Assembly (NCBI RefSeq): GCF_014337925.2
Contig: NZ_CP143423.1
Coordinates: 1,518,501 to 1,582,500 of the forward strand
Source of the DNA: Roseobacter fucihabitans
GTDB taxonomy: Bacteria > Pseudomonadota > Alphaproteobacteria > Rhodobacterales > Rhodobacteraceae
Direction: 5' to 3'
DNA length: 64,000 nt
The position numbers were made by a program, and so were the translations under genes. This document shows, one piece after another, positions 54,741 through 63,487 of this stretch. The notes under the pieces were generated by a model that made no database searches, had not been told where the DNA came from, and saw only the letters and a program-made list of their open reading frames with translations. Numbering within the stretch: position 1 is the stretch's first letter; every line of letters starts with the position of its first letter.

Positions 54741-57700
54741 TGACCCGCTATAACTGGCCCCGCGAATTCAGGAAATCGCCCGATAGGCTGGCGCGTCGCC
54801 AGGAACATGCGCTGCGCGATACGGGCATCCCTTTGCCGGAGGGGGCCTTGGGCGATCTTGACCTGCTTGATGAGGTGATCGCGGCCAATTTCGACGCGGC
54901 GCGCAGCTGGATACCGATTGGCCCCTCGATCATGACCAATGGTCAGGCGACCGGTGATCCCATTGTCGCGGGGCGGGTGCGCGCCATCAATGTCAGCCCC
55001 GACGGGGAGCGCATCTATGTCGGCAGCGCCAATGGTGGCGTGTGGTATTCGCGGGATGCGGGGGTCTCCTGGGATCCGTTGGGGGCGGGGGGTCTGGCGA
55101 CGGGTGCGAACCGCTCGGATCTATCCCTGACCACGGGCGCGCTTTGGGTGGAATTCGGCGCAACCGGGGGCGTGGATGAACCCGCCAAGGATGTGGTTTA
55201 TGTCGCCACGGGCGAGGGCATACCGCAATTTGGCGAAATTCCGGGCAGAAAAATGGGCGGCATCGGCGTGTTGCGGCTGGACGTGCCCTTACCCGAGGCG
55301 CTGGCAAACCCGCTGCAAAACCCCTGGAAACGCGAAGCGCGCAACCTCGCAGGGCAGGGCATTTTCCGTCTGGCGCGCGACCCCGGCGTGACACCGACGC
55401 TGGGCGGGGATGCAACGCTTGTGGCGGCGACATCGACCGGGCTTTGGTCGCGCAGCGGTGGTTTCATTGAGGACGCTGATTGGCAACGGGTTGAATTGAC
55501 GCCCACGCCTTTTGCGGATTTGTCTGAGTGGTCCTATTGCTCGGATGTGATCTGGAATGACAAGGGGCTTTGGGTCACGCTGGTGGACAGCGCGGCGCAG
55601 GACGGGCTTTACCATGCGCCCAACGGCCGGGCCGGGCCGTTCCGCCGGATCGCGCTGCCGGGCCTCGAGACCGGTACACGTCTCAGCATCGCGGCGGCAC
55701 CGGACACGGACCGGCTCTATGTGCTGGGTAAGGTTCCGTGCCCCTTTGTCCCCGGCACCAACCCCGGATACGCAGCCCTGTGGCGCGTCGATCTGACCAA
55801 TAGCACCACACAGGCGCGATTGGTGCGCAACATGCCCATCGGGCTTTTTGTACCAGGGGTCACGCCGGATAACGCGGGCAATCGGATCAATGATGGCGGA
55901 GATCAAAGCGCGCATGATCAGGCGATCTCGGTTCGCCAGGTCGGGGCGAATGATGTGGTCACGGTGGGCGGCTCGATGGAGGATAACGGAGCATTTGATG
56001 CTGCGCTCTTTGATCTGACCATTACCGGGCCCGCCACAAATCCGACCACTGATTTTCTTGACACCAACCAAACCACGCCAGCGGCTGATCCGACCTTCAT
56101 CGGGGAGGGGATTCACCCGGATGTGCATGCGGTGACACAGGCAGGCACGACGCTTTGGGTGGGTTGCGATGGCGGCGTTTTTCGCCGCAACGGCGGGGTG
56201 AACCAAGCAATGAATGCAGGTCTGGCGCTGGCTGAACCGGGTTACATTGCTTCCCACCCCGGCCTTGACGGCCCCGTGATGGCAGGCACACAGGATAACG
56301 GCACGATCCAGCGGATTGGCGATACGGTCTGGAGCCTGGTCGTCAAGGCGGATGGCGGCGGGTGCCTTTTTCATCCTACAAAGCCGCATATGCGCGTGAT
56401 GCAATACGTCCATGCCACATGGAGTTTTGAGCCGGATCAAATGGTGCCCCTTGGCCCGGTGATCCGCACGGAACCGGCCACCGATGATGAAAACAGTGAG
56501 GATGCGCGGTCGTCGTTTTATTCGCAATGTGCTGTTGCGCGCGCGACGCTTGATGAGGATGCGCGGCTTTTCATCGGCACGGACCGGATCTGGTATTCGC
56601 AGCGCTGGAACGACCGGACCATCGATATGGGGTGGGTGACGATCCCCACCTTAACCGATGGGGCTCCCACGGCCCTTCTGACCCAGGATCAGCTGACGCA
56701 GGGGGGCAACCCGGATTTTGTTCTGGCGATCGATATCCTGCAGGAGGGAGATCGGGCGGATGCCTATGAGGGGACGGCGTTGCTCGTGCTTTGCGCGCGT
56801 AGTATCAGGATTTTCCGTTCTGCGCGCACCACGCCCTCGGGGCCGCAGGTCTGGACCGTCCCGAACGCTTCCATCATCAGCAACCCCTCGAGTGCCGAGC
56901 GTCCCAAGAGCAAATATCTTGACGACGACGAACCCAACCCGTTTCTTAACTACCTGCCGGACCCGCATATGAGCGCCTGGACCGATATCGCCGTGCATGA
57001 CACGTCGGTTGCGGGACAGGAAACATTCTATGTCTCTACCACGGGGCAGCGCTCGGAGGATGCCAGCGGTGCCCTGCTCAGCGATCCCTTATATGACACG
57101 CTGTGGTGGTTTGACGGGCAGGGGCGTTGGTATCCGACGGGCCTGCGCAACGCGCCGCTGGATGCGGGTGCCGGGACGGGCGGCTCGCCCACGGCGGCGC
57201 ATTGCGTGATCGTGAACCCCGAAGCGCCCGACAACGTCTATGTGGGCAATCGCATTGGCGTGTGGCAGGGCGTGATTGATCAAAGCGGGGAGCATCCCAC
57301 ATGGACCTGGCGTCCGGCGATGGAAGGTTTGCCGCAGACGCAGGTGCAGGATCTGAACATTTCCGCAACAGAGGCGGGGACATTCCTGCGCGCAGCCCTT
57401 GTGTCGCGCGGGGTGTGGGAGCGTGATATTTCCCTTCTGCCGGCCTCCGTGGGGCGCAGCTATATCCGGACCGTGCCGCATGACACCGGGCGCGTGATCC
57501 TGCCCAATGAGGTCAAGAACCCGCTGGATGATACGGTCCTGACTTTCCACCAAAGCCCCGACCTGATCCTGTTGCCCAGCGGCGCGCATCGCTGGGATCC
57601 GGGTTTTCCCAATGAGGCGGATATGCTGGGCGCGCCGTCACCTGCGCGCTATGACAGGGTGATGCACGATGTCTTTGTGATGATCCATCACCGTCACACG

Positions 57701-58084
57701 ACTGCCCTTGCCGCGGGGGATGCCAATATCGACGTTTTCCTGCAAAAGGACGCGCCCGCCGGGCCGCTGAGCGACTTTGCCATGACGCCCCCCTGGCGCA
57801 GTTTCATTGAACAGACCGTACTTGGCAACGCCCCTGCACCCGTGGCGGGGTTGACGCATTTGGGGCGGCGTAATCCGAGCCTGCCGGTGGATGCGCGCAC
57901 GCCGCGCGCGGTGAAACTCTCGCTTGATCTGGGCTATGCAGGGGGCGGGCGGCACGGGATGCTGATTGCGGTGGTGACCTCGCCGGGCAACCTGCTGGCC
58001 AGCGCCGATCTGGCACCGGCGAACCTCAAGGTGGTGGTGCGCAGATCGGCACAAATTGCCGTCCGCAGGTTTCTCCGCCGTTAA
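54740..58084 (+). CDS. 1114-residue BNR/Asp-box beta-propeller protein of the giant-protein locus
   Basis: Last gene of the locus. After a charged start (residues 1-50) the segment 'GRVRAINVSPDGERIYVGSANGGVWYSRDAGVSWDPLG' (79-115) is a beta-propeller blade with an Asp-box (S104-W111, S-x-D-x-G-x-x-W). More blades follow ('VVYVATGEGIPQFGEIPGRKMGGIGVLRLD', 'TLWVGCDGGVFRRNGGVN', 'MAGTQDNGTIQRIGDTVWSLV', 'NVYVGNRIGVWQGVIDQSGEHPTWTW'). The final 200 residues are a separate domain. Such propellers are usually extracellular glycosidases or binding proteins, yet there is no signal peptide and no obvious sialidase catalytic set. Probably a recognition or scaffold subunit. Confidence 0.87.
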   Translation: MTRYNWPREFRKSPDRLARRQEHALRDTGIPLPEGALGDLDLLDEVIAANFDAARSWIPIGPSIMTNGQATGDPIVAGRVRAINVSPDGERIYVGSANGGVWYSRDAGVSWDPLGAGGLATGANRSDLSLTTGALWVEFGATGGVDEPAKDVVYVATGEGIPQFGEIPGRKMGGIGVLRLDVPLPEALANPLQNPWKREARNLAGQGIFRLARDPGVTPTLGGDATLVAATSTGLWSRSGGFIEDADWQRVELTPTPFADLSEWSYCSDVIWNDKGLWVTLVDSAAQDGLYHAPNGRAGPFRRIALPGLETGTRLSIAAAPDTDRLYVLGKVPCPFVPGTNPGYAALWRVDLTNSTTQARLVRNMPIGLFVPGVTPDNAGNRINDGGDQSAHDQAISVRQVGANDVVTVGGSMEDNGAFDAALFDLTITGPATNPTTDFLDTNQTTPAADPTFIGEGIHPDVHAVTQAGTTLWVGCDGGVFRRNGGVNQAMNAGLALAEPGYIASHPGLDGPVMAGTQDNGTIQRIGDTVWSLVVKADGGGCLFHPTKPHMRVMQYVHATWSFEPDQMVPLGPVIRTEPATDDENSEDARSSFYSQCAVARATLDEDARLFIGTDRIWYSQRWNDRTIDMGWVTIPTLTDGAPTALLTQDQLTQGGNPDFVLAIDILQEGDRADAYEGTALLVLCARSIRIFRSARTTPSGPQVWTVPNASIISNPSSAERPKSKYLDDDEPNPFLNYLPDPHMSAWTDIAVHDTSVAGQETFYVSTTGQRSEDASGALLSDPLYDTLWWFDGQGRWYPTGLRNAPLDAGAGTGGSPTAAHCVIVNPEAPDNVYVGNRIGVWQGVIDQSGEHPTWTWRPAMEGLPQTQVQDLNISATEAGTFLRAALVSRGVWERDISLLPASVGRSYIRTVPHDTGRVILPNEVKNPLDDTVLTFHQSPDLILLPSGAHRWDPGFPNEADMLGAPSPARYDRVMHDVFVMIHHRHTTALAAGDANIDVFLQKDAPAGPLSDFAMTPPWRSFIEQTVLGNAPAPVAGLTHLGRRNPSLPVDARTPRAVKLSLDLGYAGGGRHGMLIAVVTSPGNLLASADLAPANLKVVVRRSAQIAVRRFLRR

Positions 58085-58192
58085 AACACGTCTTGAATTG
58101 CCCGGTGGATTTCCGCCTGATCGAATGCCCACAGGCCCCGGAGTAGAGAAAGGTGACTGTGGTTTCCCGATCTGGAAGGGGCCGCGCCGTCC

Positions 58193-60436
58193 CTAGGGTT
58201 CATCCGGCACCAGTCCGGGTTTTTGCGGCGGGGTGATGGCATCCTGCGCGGCCGCCGACACGGCCCTGCGCTCGCCTTCGCTCAGATACTCATCCCCGGC
58301 GATTTCGACCTTCACGTTGCGCTCGGCCATGCGTATGCCATTTGCCTCAAAGGCATCGCGCACTTTCTGATAGGCGTCGCGCCGCACCAGCCATTGCTCT
58401 CCCGGACGGGTCATGAATTTGACGCCGACCACCATGTTGAACTCCTCCATCCGTCGCACGCCCTGTGATTTCAGCGTATCCAGGATCGCATCGCCGTAAT
58501 GCTCATTGGCCTTAAGCTCCGCGCCGACCTTCTTGATCAGTTTCTTGACCAATTGCAGGTCAGTATCAAAGGGGACCCGGAATTCGAGTTTCATGATCAC
58601 CCAGTCGCGCGAATAATTGGTCATGGATTTCAATTCGCCAAAGGGCAGGGTGTGCACGGCCCCGCGGTGATGGCGGATTTGCAGCGAGCGGATCGAGATT
58701 TTCTCCACCGTCCCGCGCAGCTGGTCTATCTCGACATATTCCCCGACGCGAAAGGCATCATCGATCAGGAAGAAAATACCCGATACCACATCCTTGACCA
58801 GCGATTGCGCGCCAAAGCCGATGGCAATGCCCAAGACGCTGGCACCGGCGAGGATCGGCGCGATATTCACGCCCATCGAATAGAGCACTGACATCATTAC
58901 CATGCTCAAAAGCGTCACCAGCAAGACCACGCGCAGCAGCGGCAGCAGTGTCGCCATGCGCGCCTCCGGGCCGGGGGCCTGTCCGTCCTCGGGCGGAACA
59001 TAGGCGGCGAGGCGGCGGTCAATTGAGGTCTTGCCCCAGGTCCAGACCAGATCCGCAATCAACACCGCAGCGGCACTGTCGATCAGTACGGAGAAGACCC
59101 GCTGCACGATGCTGGGCTTGTCGGGGTCCTCGAAAATGCCCGCGTTCCAGATCAGCGCCAGGGTCAGCCCCAGCGTCACAAAGACACCAAACCGGATCAG
59201 CCGTTGCGCCAGGGGGCGGTAGGTTTCATAGGGATCATCCGGAGGCTCGACCGGCTCCACGGGCTCGGCGTCTTCTTGCGTCTCCACTGTGGCGGTATCT
59301 TGCGGCGGGTGTTGCGGATCCGTGCGGTGCCTGAAATCAGCGATGGCGCGATCGAAGGTCATATCGGTCCAGCCGCGCAGGAGTTGCAGGGCAGGGATGG
59401 CCAGCCCGATCGCCGCAAATGTCCACATCAGGGAGCGTGTGTCAAAGAGCCAGCTCACAAAGACAAGCGCGCTGAGCACGCCCAGATAGCTGCGCCAGCG
59501 CGTCAGCGTGCGCGTCGGCAGAGTTTGGCAGTGTTTTTTGGCCTGGGCAAAACAGACGCCAATGGTGATCAGCCCCGCCCCCAGCAAAAGCGTCGCAAAA
59601 AGCACGGCTATGGCCAGTGTTTCCGGCGATCCCGGCGGGGTGAGTTGCGCAAAAACGTCAATGAAGGACATGGCGAAAATGAACACCCCAGAGAAGATCA
59701 TCAGCGCATATCCGATCACGCGCGCCATATGGTTGCCCACCGGCACAAGGCGTAGTTGGGCCACGCGGGGGGCCAGAAACAGCTTGATCAGGGCGTTGGT
59801 CAGGCGCACCAGCACAATGGCGATCAGCGTGGCCGTGATCAGCGTCGAGAGCAACGGTGGCCAGCTCAGCGCGGAAAATGCGCCGATACTGCCGACCGCA
59901 AACAGGCTCAACCCTGCAAGCGTCAGCGCCGTGCGGGTCAGGGCGGCGGCGAGGCGTTCTCTGGGGCGCGTGAAATAGCCAAATTCGATCCGCCGCCGCA
60001 ATGGGGCGACGTATTGGCGAAACAGCCATTCCAGACCCGCCCCAACAAACAGAAAGATCAGCGCAAATGTCAGGCTGCGCACGCGCCTTTCCGGGGTCAT
60101 TTGCGCGCGCCATTGCGCGGCCAGCACATCGGGCGCGCGATCAAAATTGGCCCATGCCGCAGCCAGATCATCCACCCGCCCGCGCGTGCGTTGCATGGCC
60201 TCGGTCACCTGCTCGCGCAGGGTGGTGGCGTCCTGATTGGTTGTGTCATCGGCATCCTGCGCCTGTTCTGCGATCCAGTTCTGAATGCGCTCATCCGCCA
60301 GAAGCCGCGTGAATTCATGCAGATCATTTGGAGACGGCGCGGCAATCTGCACGCTCTCTTGGGCGGTAGCGTTCTGCGCCGTTGCCAGGGTTAAGGCGAG
60401 GATGACCCCCCTTGCGATATGTTTGAGCCGCATCAT
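58193..60436 (-). CDS. MscS-family mechanosensitive ion channel
   Basis: A 747-residue membrane channel with an N-terminal signal peptide ('MMRLKHIARGVILALTLATAQNATAQ'), a periplasmic domain to about residue 140, about ten membrane helices, and the MscS pore and vestibule: 'ILAGASVLGIAIGFGAQSLVKDVVSGIFFLIDDAFRVGEYVEI' followed by 'GTVEKISIRSLQIRHHRGAVHTLPFGEL'. It opens when membrane tension rises on hypo-osmotic shock; the extra N-terminal helices place it among large (MscM/YbiO-like) homologues. Start ATG 60436 overlaps the upstream gene's stop (ATGA); the longer open frame belongs to that gene. Confidence 0.93.
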   Translation of the reverse strand: MMRLKHIARGVILALTLATAQNATAQESVQIAAPSPNDLHEFTRLLADERIQNWIAEQAQDADDTTNQDATTLREQVTEAMQRTRGRVDDLAAAWANFDRAPDVLAAQWRAQMTPERRVRSLTFALIFLFVGAGLEWLFRQYVAPLRRRIEFGYFTRPRERLAAALTRTALTLAGLSLFAVGSIGAFSALSWPPLLSTLITATLIAIVLVRLTNALIKLFLAPRVAQLRLVPVGNHMARVIGYALMIFSGVFIFAMSFIDVFAQLTPPGSPETLAIAVLFATLLLGAGLITIGVCFAQAKKHCQTLPTRTLTRWRSYLGVLSALVFVSWLFDTRSLMWTFAAIGLAIPALQLLRGWTDMTFDRAIADFRHRTDPQHPPQDTATVETQEDAEPVEPVEPPDDPYETYRPLAQRLIRFGVFVTLGLTLALIWNAGIFEDPDKPSIVQRVFSVLIDSAAAVLIADLVWTWGKTSIDRRLAAYVPPEDGQAPGPEARMATLLPLLRVVLLVTLLSMVMMSVLYSMGVNIAPILAGASVLGIAIGFGAQSLVKDVVSGIFFLIDDAFRVGEYVEIDQLRGTVEKISIRSLQIRHHRGAVHTLPFGELKSMTNYSRDWVIMKLEFRVPFDTDLQLVKKLIKKVGAELKANEHYGDAILDTLKSQGVRRMEEFNMVVGVKFMTRPGEQWLVRRDAYQKVRDAFEANGIRMAERNVKVEIAGDEYLSEGERRAVSAAAQDAITPPQKPGLVPDEP

Positions 60437-61599
60437 GTTTGCGCCTGTTTCATGTCTGGAGGGGGTATCGGATGCGCGTGCTCTGACTCCTCGAACGTAA
60501 AATCCGCAGGATATACCGGCTCGACGCTCAGATGCCCTCCCGCCGGCGTCAATTGACACGCCAGACGCATATCTTCTGTCGCCCCGATGCGGCGCAGGGT
60601 CTTGATCTCCAGCGCCGTTGGCTCTGGAAGGGGATATTCGAAACCCGTCACCCGTACTGCGCAGGTGCCACAACGCCCGCGCCCTTCACACAGGCTGGCG
60701 TGGGGCTGGTGATGCGCCCTGAAACTGTCCAGCACACTCAATTGCGATGTGCTGGCCAGCGCCGGGGCATTTCCGCGCCGGATCACAACGACCTGGCTCG
60801 ATTGGACGCGCACCCTGACTTCGCGTGCGATTAAGGTCAGTGCGGCGAGGGCGATGGACCACCAGATAATGCCGTTTGTGATCCGTTTTACCTGCTCGTA
60901 GGGCAACCTGATTGGTTCTGTGCGGGCCGGTTGCGGGATGGAGGTGCTGGCAGCGGGTTCTGTCTCGTAATACCCGGATGGCGCGGCTTGGCTCTGAACC
61001 TCGATGAGGACTTGACGCCCGACCTCTGCATAGCCGGTCAGAGCCATGACGGGGACGGCAACGGCCAGCGGATAAAGCCAGCCCAGCACATTGCGCATGT
61101 CGCTTTTGGAGCGCAACCAGGTGATCAGCCCCGCGCATCCGTGGATCCAGACCACAGAGAGCAAGATGACCTGCAAAAGTCCGATTTCGGGGCGGTCCAC
61201 CCAGAAGAACTTGAGCGCGATGGCATAGTCGAATGGTATCCCGTTGAGCTTGAGCGACATAACACCGACGACATGCGTGGCCAGCAACGGCACGACACAA
61301 ATCCCTGACAGCAATTGTACCAAATCCTGCGGGTTTGTGCGCAGGGTCGGGCGGCGATAGATCGCCCAGAGCCCGATCAGGAAATGCACCACCAACGCCG
61401 TGAGCAACAGGCTGCCCATGACCGGGTTCGACCAGATCCCCGTCAGGAACGGTTTGGCCTTGTTCATAGCGTCGCCTGAAAACACGCCAAGGCTGAGGTT
61501 CAGCAGATGCGCGGTGACGAACGCCAGCATGAACAAGCCGGAATACACCCGCGCCGTGCGGATGATGAGCCCTGATCTATTCGCGCCCGCCCGTGCCAT
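60433..61599 (-). CDS. Cytochrome-b-like membrane protein fused to a C-terminal 2Fe-2S ferredoxin domain
   Basis: A 388-residue protein. The first 260 residues hold about six membrane helices, four with histidines placed like haem ligands (H31, H72, H109, H153), resembling the SdhC/fumarate-reductase-type haem domain. Residues 265-365 are a plant-type ferredoxin with cluster cysteines C304, C310, C313 ('CEGRGRCGTC') and C348. This arrangement is familiar from the N-terminal part of some membrane adenylate cyclases, but no cyclase domain follows. It is translationally coupled to the MscS gene. Likely a membrane electron-transfer or redox-sensing protein; partner unknown. Confidence 0.82.
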   Translation of the reverse strand: MARAGANRSGLIIRTARVYSGLFMLAFVTAHLLNLSLGVFSGDAMNKAKPFLTGIWSNPVMGSLLLTALVVHFLIGLWAIYRRPTLRTNPQDLVQLLSGICVVPLLATHVVGVMSLKLNGIPFDYAIALKFFWVDRPEIGLLQVILLSVVWIHGCAGLITWLRSKSDMRNVLGWLYPLAVAVPVMALTGYAEVGRQVLIEVQSQAAPSGYYETEPAASTSIPQPARTEPIRLPYEQVKRITNGIIWWSIALAALTLIAREVRVRVQSSQVVVIRRGNAPALASTSQLSVLDSFRAHHQPHASLCEGRGRCGTCAVRVTGFEYPLPEPTALEIKTLRRIGATEDMRLACQLTPAGGHLSVEPVYPADFTFEESEHAHPIPPPDMKQAQT

Positions 61600-62033
61600 A
61601 TATGTGTTCTCCTTGAGAGCGGGTGGGGCCCCGAGAAGGGTCGGCCACCCTGATTGGGATCATGCGGCGAAACTCTCGGGACTCTGCGCGCGCATTGCAA
61701 CCCCGCGCGTGATCATTTGGGGTGTCCCGGCCCGTTGCAGGGCACCCGAATGCGGCGCGGCGATATCATCCAGCCGCAGTATGGCATCTGTGAAGGTTCT
61801 GAGGATGACACATTGGTTTGGAAGCCCGCTAGCGATCAAAGTGTCGCGGCGTTTATGGCGCACCCTGTGGAGCACACCGGATAGGGGCCCGCCGTGGGTC
61901 TTGATGCAGTGTTTTAACTCTAAGAGGTTGCAAGATGGCTCTATGCAGAAGATTGTCACGAACAGATTCGATCCCCCTGACCGACCCCCCTGATGCGGAT
62001 CAGATCAGGCAGATGACAAGCGAAGGAAGCACA
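61600..62033. other. Divergent intergenic region, no gene seen
   Basis: About 430 bases lie between the ferredoxin-domain gene and scoA. ORFs here (61660-61959 minus, 61654-61884 plus) have no family features, and the scoA frame upstream of 62034 lacks the conserved start. Presumably holds both promoters. Confidence 0.5.
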
Positions 62034-62738
62034 ATGAGCAAGATCTATTCCACGGCGTCTTTGGCCCTTGAGGGGGTGCTGGAGGACGGCATGTTGATTG
62101 CCGCCGGGGGCTTTGGGCTCTGCGGTATTCCGGAGTTGTTGCTCGGCGCGATCCGGGATGCGGGCACGCGCGATCTGACCTTTGCCTCCAACAATGCGGG
62201 CGTGGATGATTTTGGCATCGGCATCTTGCTCCAGAGCAAACAGGTCCGCAAAATGATCTCCTCCTATGTCGGGGAAAACGCTGAATTCATGCGACAATAT
62301 CTGAGTGGAGAGCTGGAATTGGAGTTCAACCCGCAAGGCACATTGGCCGAACGCATGCGCGCAGGCGGCGCGGGTATTCCGGGGTTTTACACCAAAACCG
62401 GCGTTGGCACGGTGATCGCCGAAGGTAAGGAACATAAGGATTTCGACGGTCAAACCTACATCCTGGAGCGCGGGATCGTGGCGGATCTGGCCATCGTGAA
62501 GGCCTGGAAGGCCGATGACACCGGCAATCTGGTGTTTCGCAAAACGGCGCGTAATTTCAACCCCCCGGCGGCGATGTGCGGGCGCATCTGCGTGGCGGAG
62601 GTCGAGGAGATCGTGCCGCGCGGGTCGCTGGAACCGGATATGATCCATCTGCCCGGCATCTACGTGCACCGCATCGTGCAGGGCACCCACGAAAAACGCA
62701 TCGAACAACGTACCACCCGCAAGCAGGAGACCGCATAA
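62034..62738 (+). CDS. scoA: Succinyl-CoA:3-ketoacid CoA-transferase subunit A
   Basis: A 234-residue CoA-transferase family I alpha subunit with the glycine-rich 'MLIAAGGFGLCGIPELLLGAI' start, 'GAGIPGFYTKTGVGT' and 'KTARNFNPPAAMCGRICVAEVEEIV'. With ScoB it activates acetoacetate by transferring CoA from succinyl-CoA, allowing ketone-body or polyhydroxybutyrate-derived acetoacetate use. ATG 62034 ('MSKIYSTASLALEGVLEDG') matches the family N-terminus; the longer frame is rejected. The stop overlaps scoB (TAATG). Confidence 0.95.
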   Translation: MSKIYSTASLALEGVLEDGMLIAAGGFGLCGIPELLLGAIRDAGTRDLTFASNNAGVDDFGIGILLQSKQVRKMISSYVGENAEFMRQYLSGELELEFNPQGTLAERMRAGGAGIPGFYTKTGVGTVIAEGKEHKDFDGQTYILERGIVADLAIVKAWKADDTGNLVFRKTARNFNPPAAMCGRICVAEVEEIVPRGSLEPDMIHLPGIYVHRIVQGTHEKRIEQRTTRKQETA

Positions 62739-63361
62739 TGCCCTGGGACCGCAACCAAATGGCCGAACGCGCCGCACAAGAGCTGAACGACGGGATGTAT
62801 GTGAACCTCGGGATCGGCATCCCGACGCTGGTGGCCAATTACGTGGGCGACAAAGACATCACGCTGCAAAGTGAAAACGGCATGCTGGGCATGGGTCCGT
62901 TTCCGTTTGAGGGCGAAGAAGACCCCGATCTGATCAACGCCGGCAAGCAGACGATCACTGAACTAGGGCGTACGTCCTATTTCGACAGCGCCACCAGTTT
63001 CGGTATGATCCGCGGTGGCAAGATCGCGGCGGCCATTCTGGGCGCGATGGAGGTTGCCGAGAACGGGGACCTGGCCAATTGGATGATACCGGGCAAGCTG
63101 GTCAAGGGCATGGGCGGCGCGATGGATTTGGTGGCGGGCGTGGGCCGCGTGATCGTGGTGATGGATCACACCTCCAAACATGGCGACAGCAAGCTGCTCA
63201 AGGCCTGCACCCTGCCATTGACCGGCAAGGCGGTGGTGGACCGGATCATCACGAACCTCGGTGTTTTGGATGTGGTGGCGGGCGGCTTGCGCATTGTGGA
63301 ATGTGCTGAGGGCGTCAGCGAGGAAGAGCTGCGCGCGGCAACCGACGCCACGATTGTTTGA
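62738..63361 (+). CDS. scoB: Succinyl-CoA:3-ketoacid CoA-transferase subunit B
   Basis: The 207-residue beta subunit. The catalytic glutamate lies in 'LQSENGMLGMGPFP' and 'NLGIGIPTLVANYV' is the family's opening motif. ATG 62738 shares a base with the scoA stop; the upstream frame is scoA DNA. Together the two genes form a complete enzyme. Confidence 0.95.
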   Translation: MPWDRNQMAERAAQELNDGMYVNLGIGIPTLVANYVGDKDITLQSENGMLGMGPFPFEGEEDPDLINAGKQTITELGRTSYFDSATSFGMIRGGKIAAAILGAMEVAENGDLANWMIPGKLVKGMGGAMDLVAGVGRVIVVMDHTSKHGDSKLLKACTLPLTGKAVVDRIITNLGVLDVVAGGLRIVECAEGVSEEELRAATDATIV

Positions 63362-63487
63362 CCCCTTCGTTGACGCCTTGTTCTTGGGATCGCCTGGGAT
63401 AGGCTGACCTGTCTCTTTGACGAAACCCATTTGTGTGCCTGGTCGCGGAGCTGCGTCGGGTGTGCTCATGGCAACGGGTGAACGGCT

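Noticed and set aside
37066-58084. The giant-protein locus as a contractile injection system, Tc toxin, prophage tail or polymorphic toxin locus
   Set aside because: No sheath, tube, baseplate, AAA ATPase, Rhs/YD repeats, toxin domain or immunity gene could be recognised. The large sizes and propeller alone are not enough.
61660-61959. 99-codon minus-strand open frame in the scoA upstream gap
   Set aside because: No family resemblance, no ribosome binding site recognised, and it overlaps the expected promoter region.
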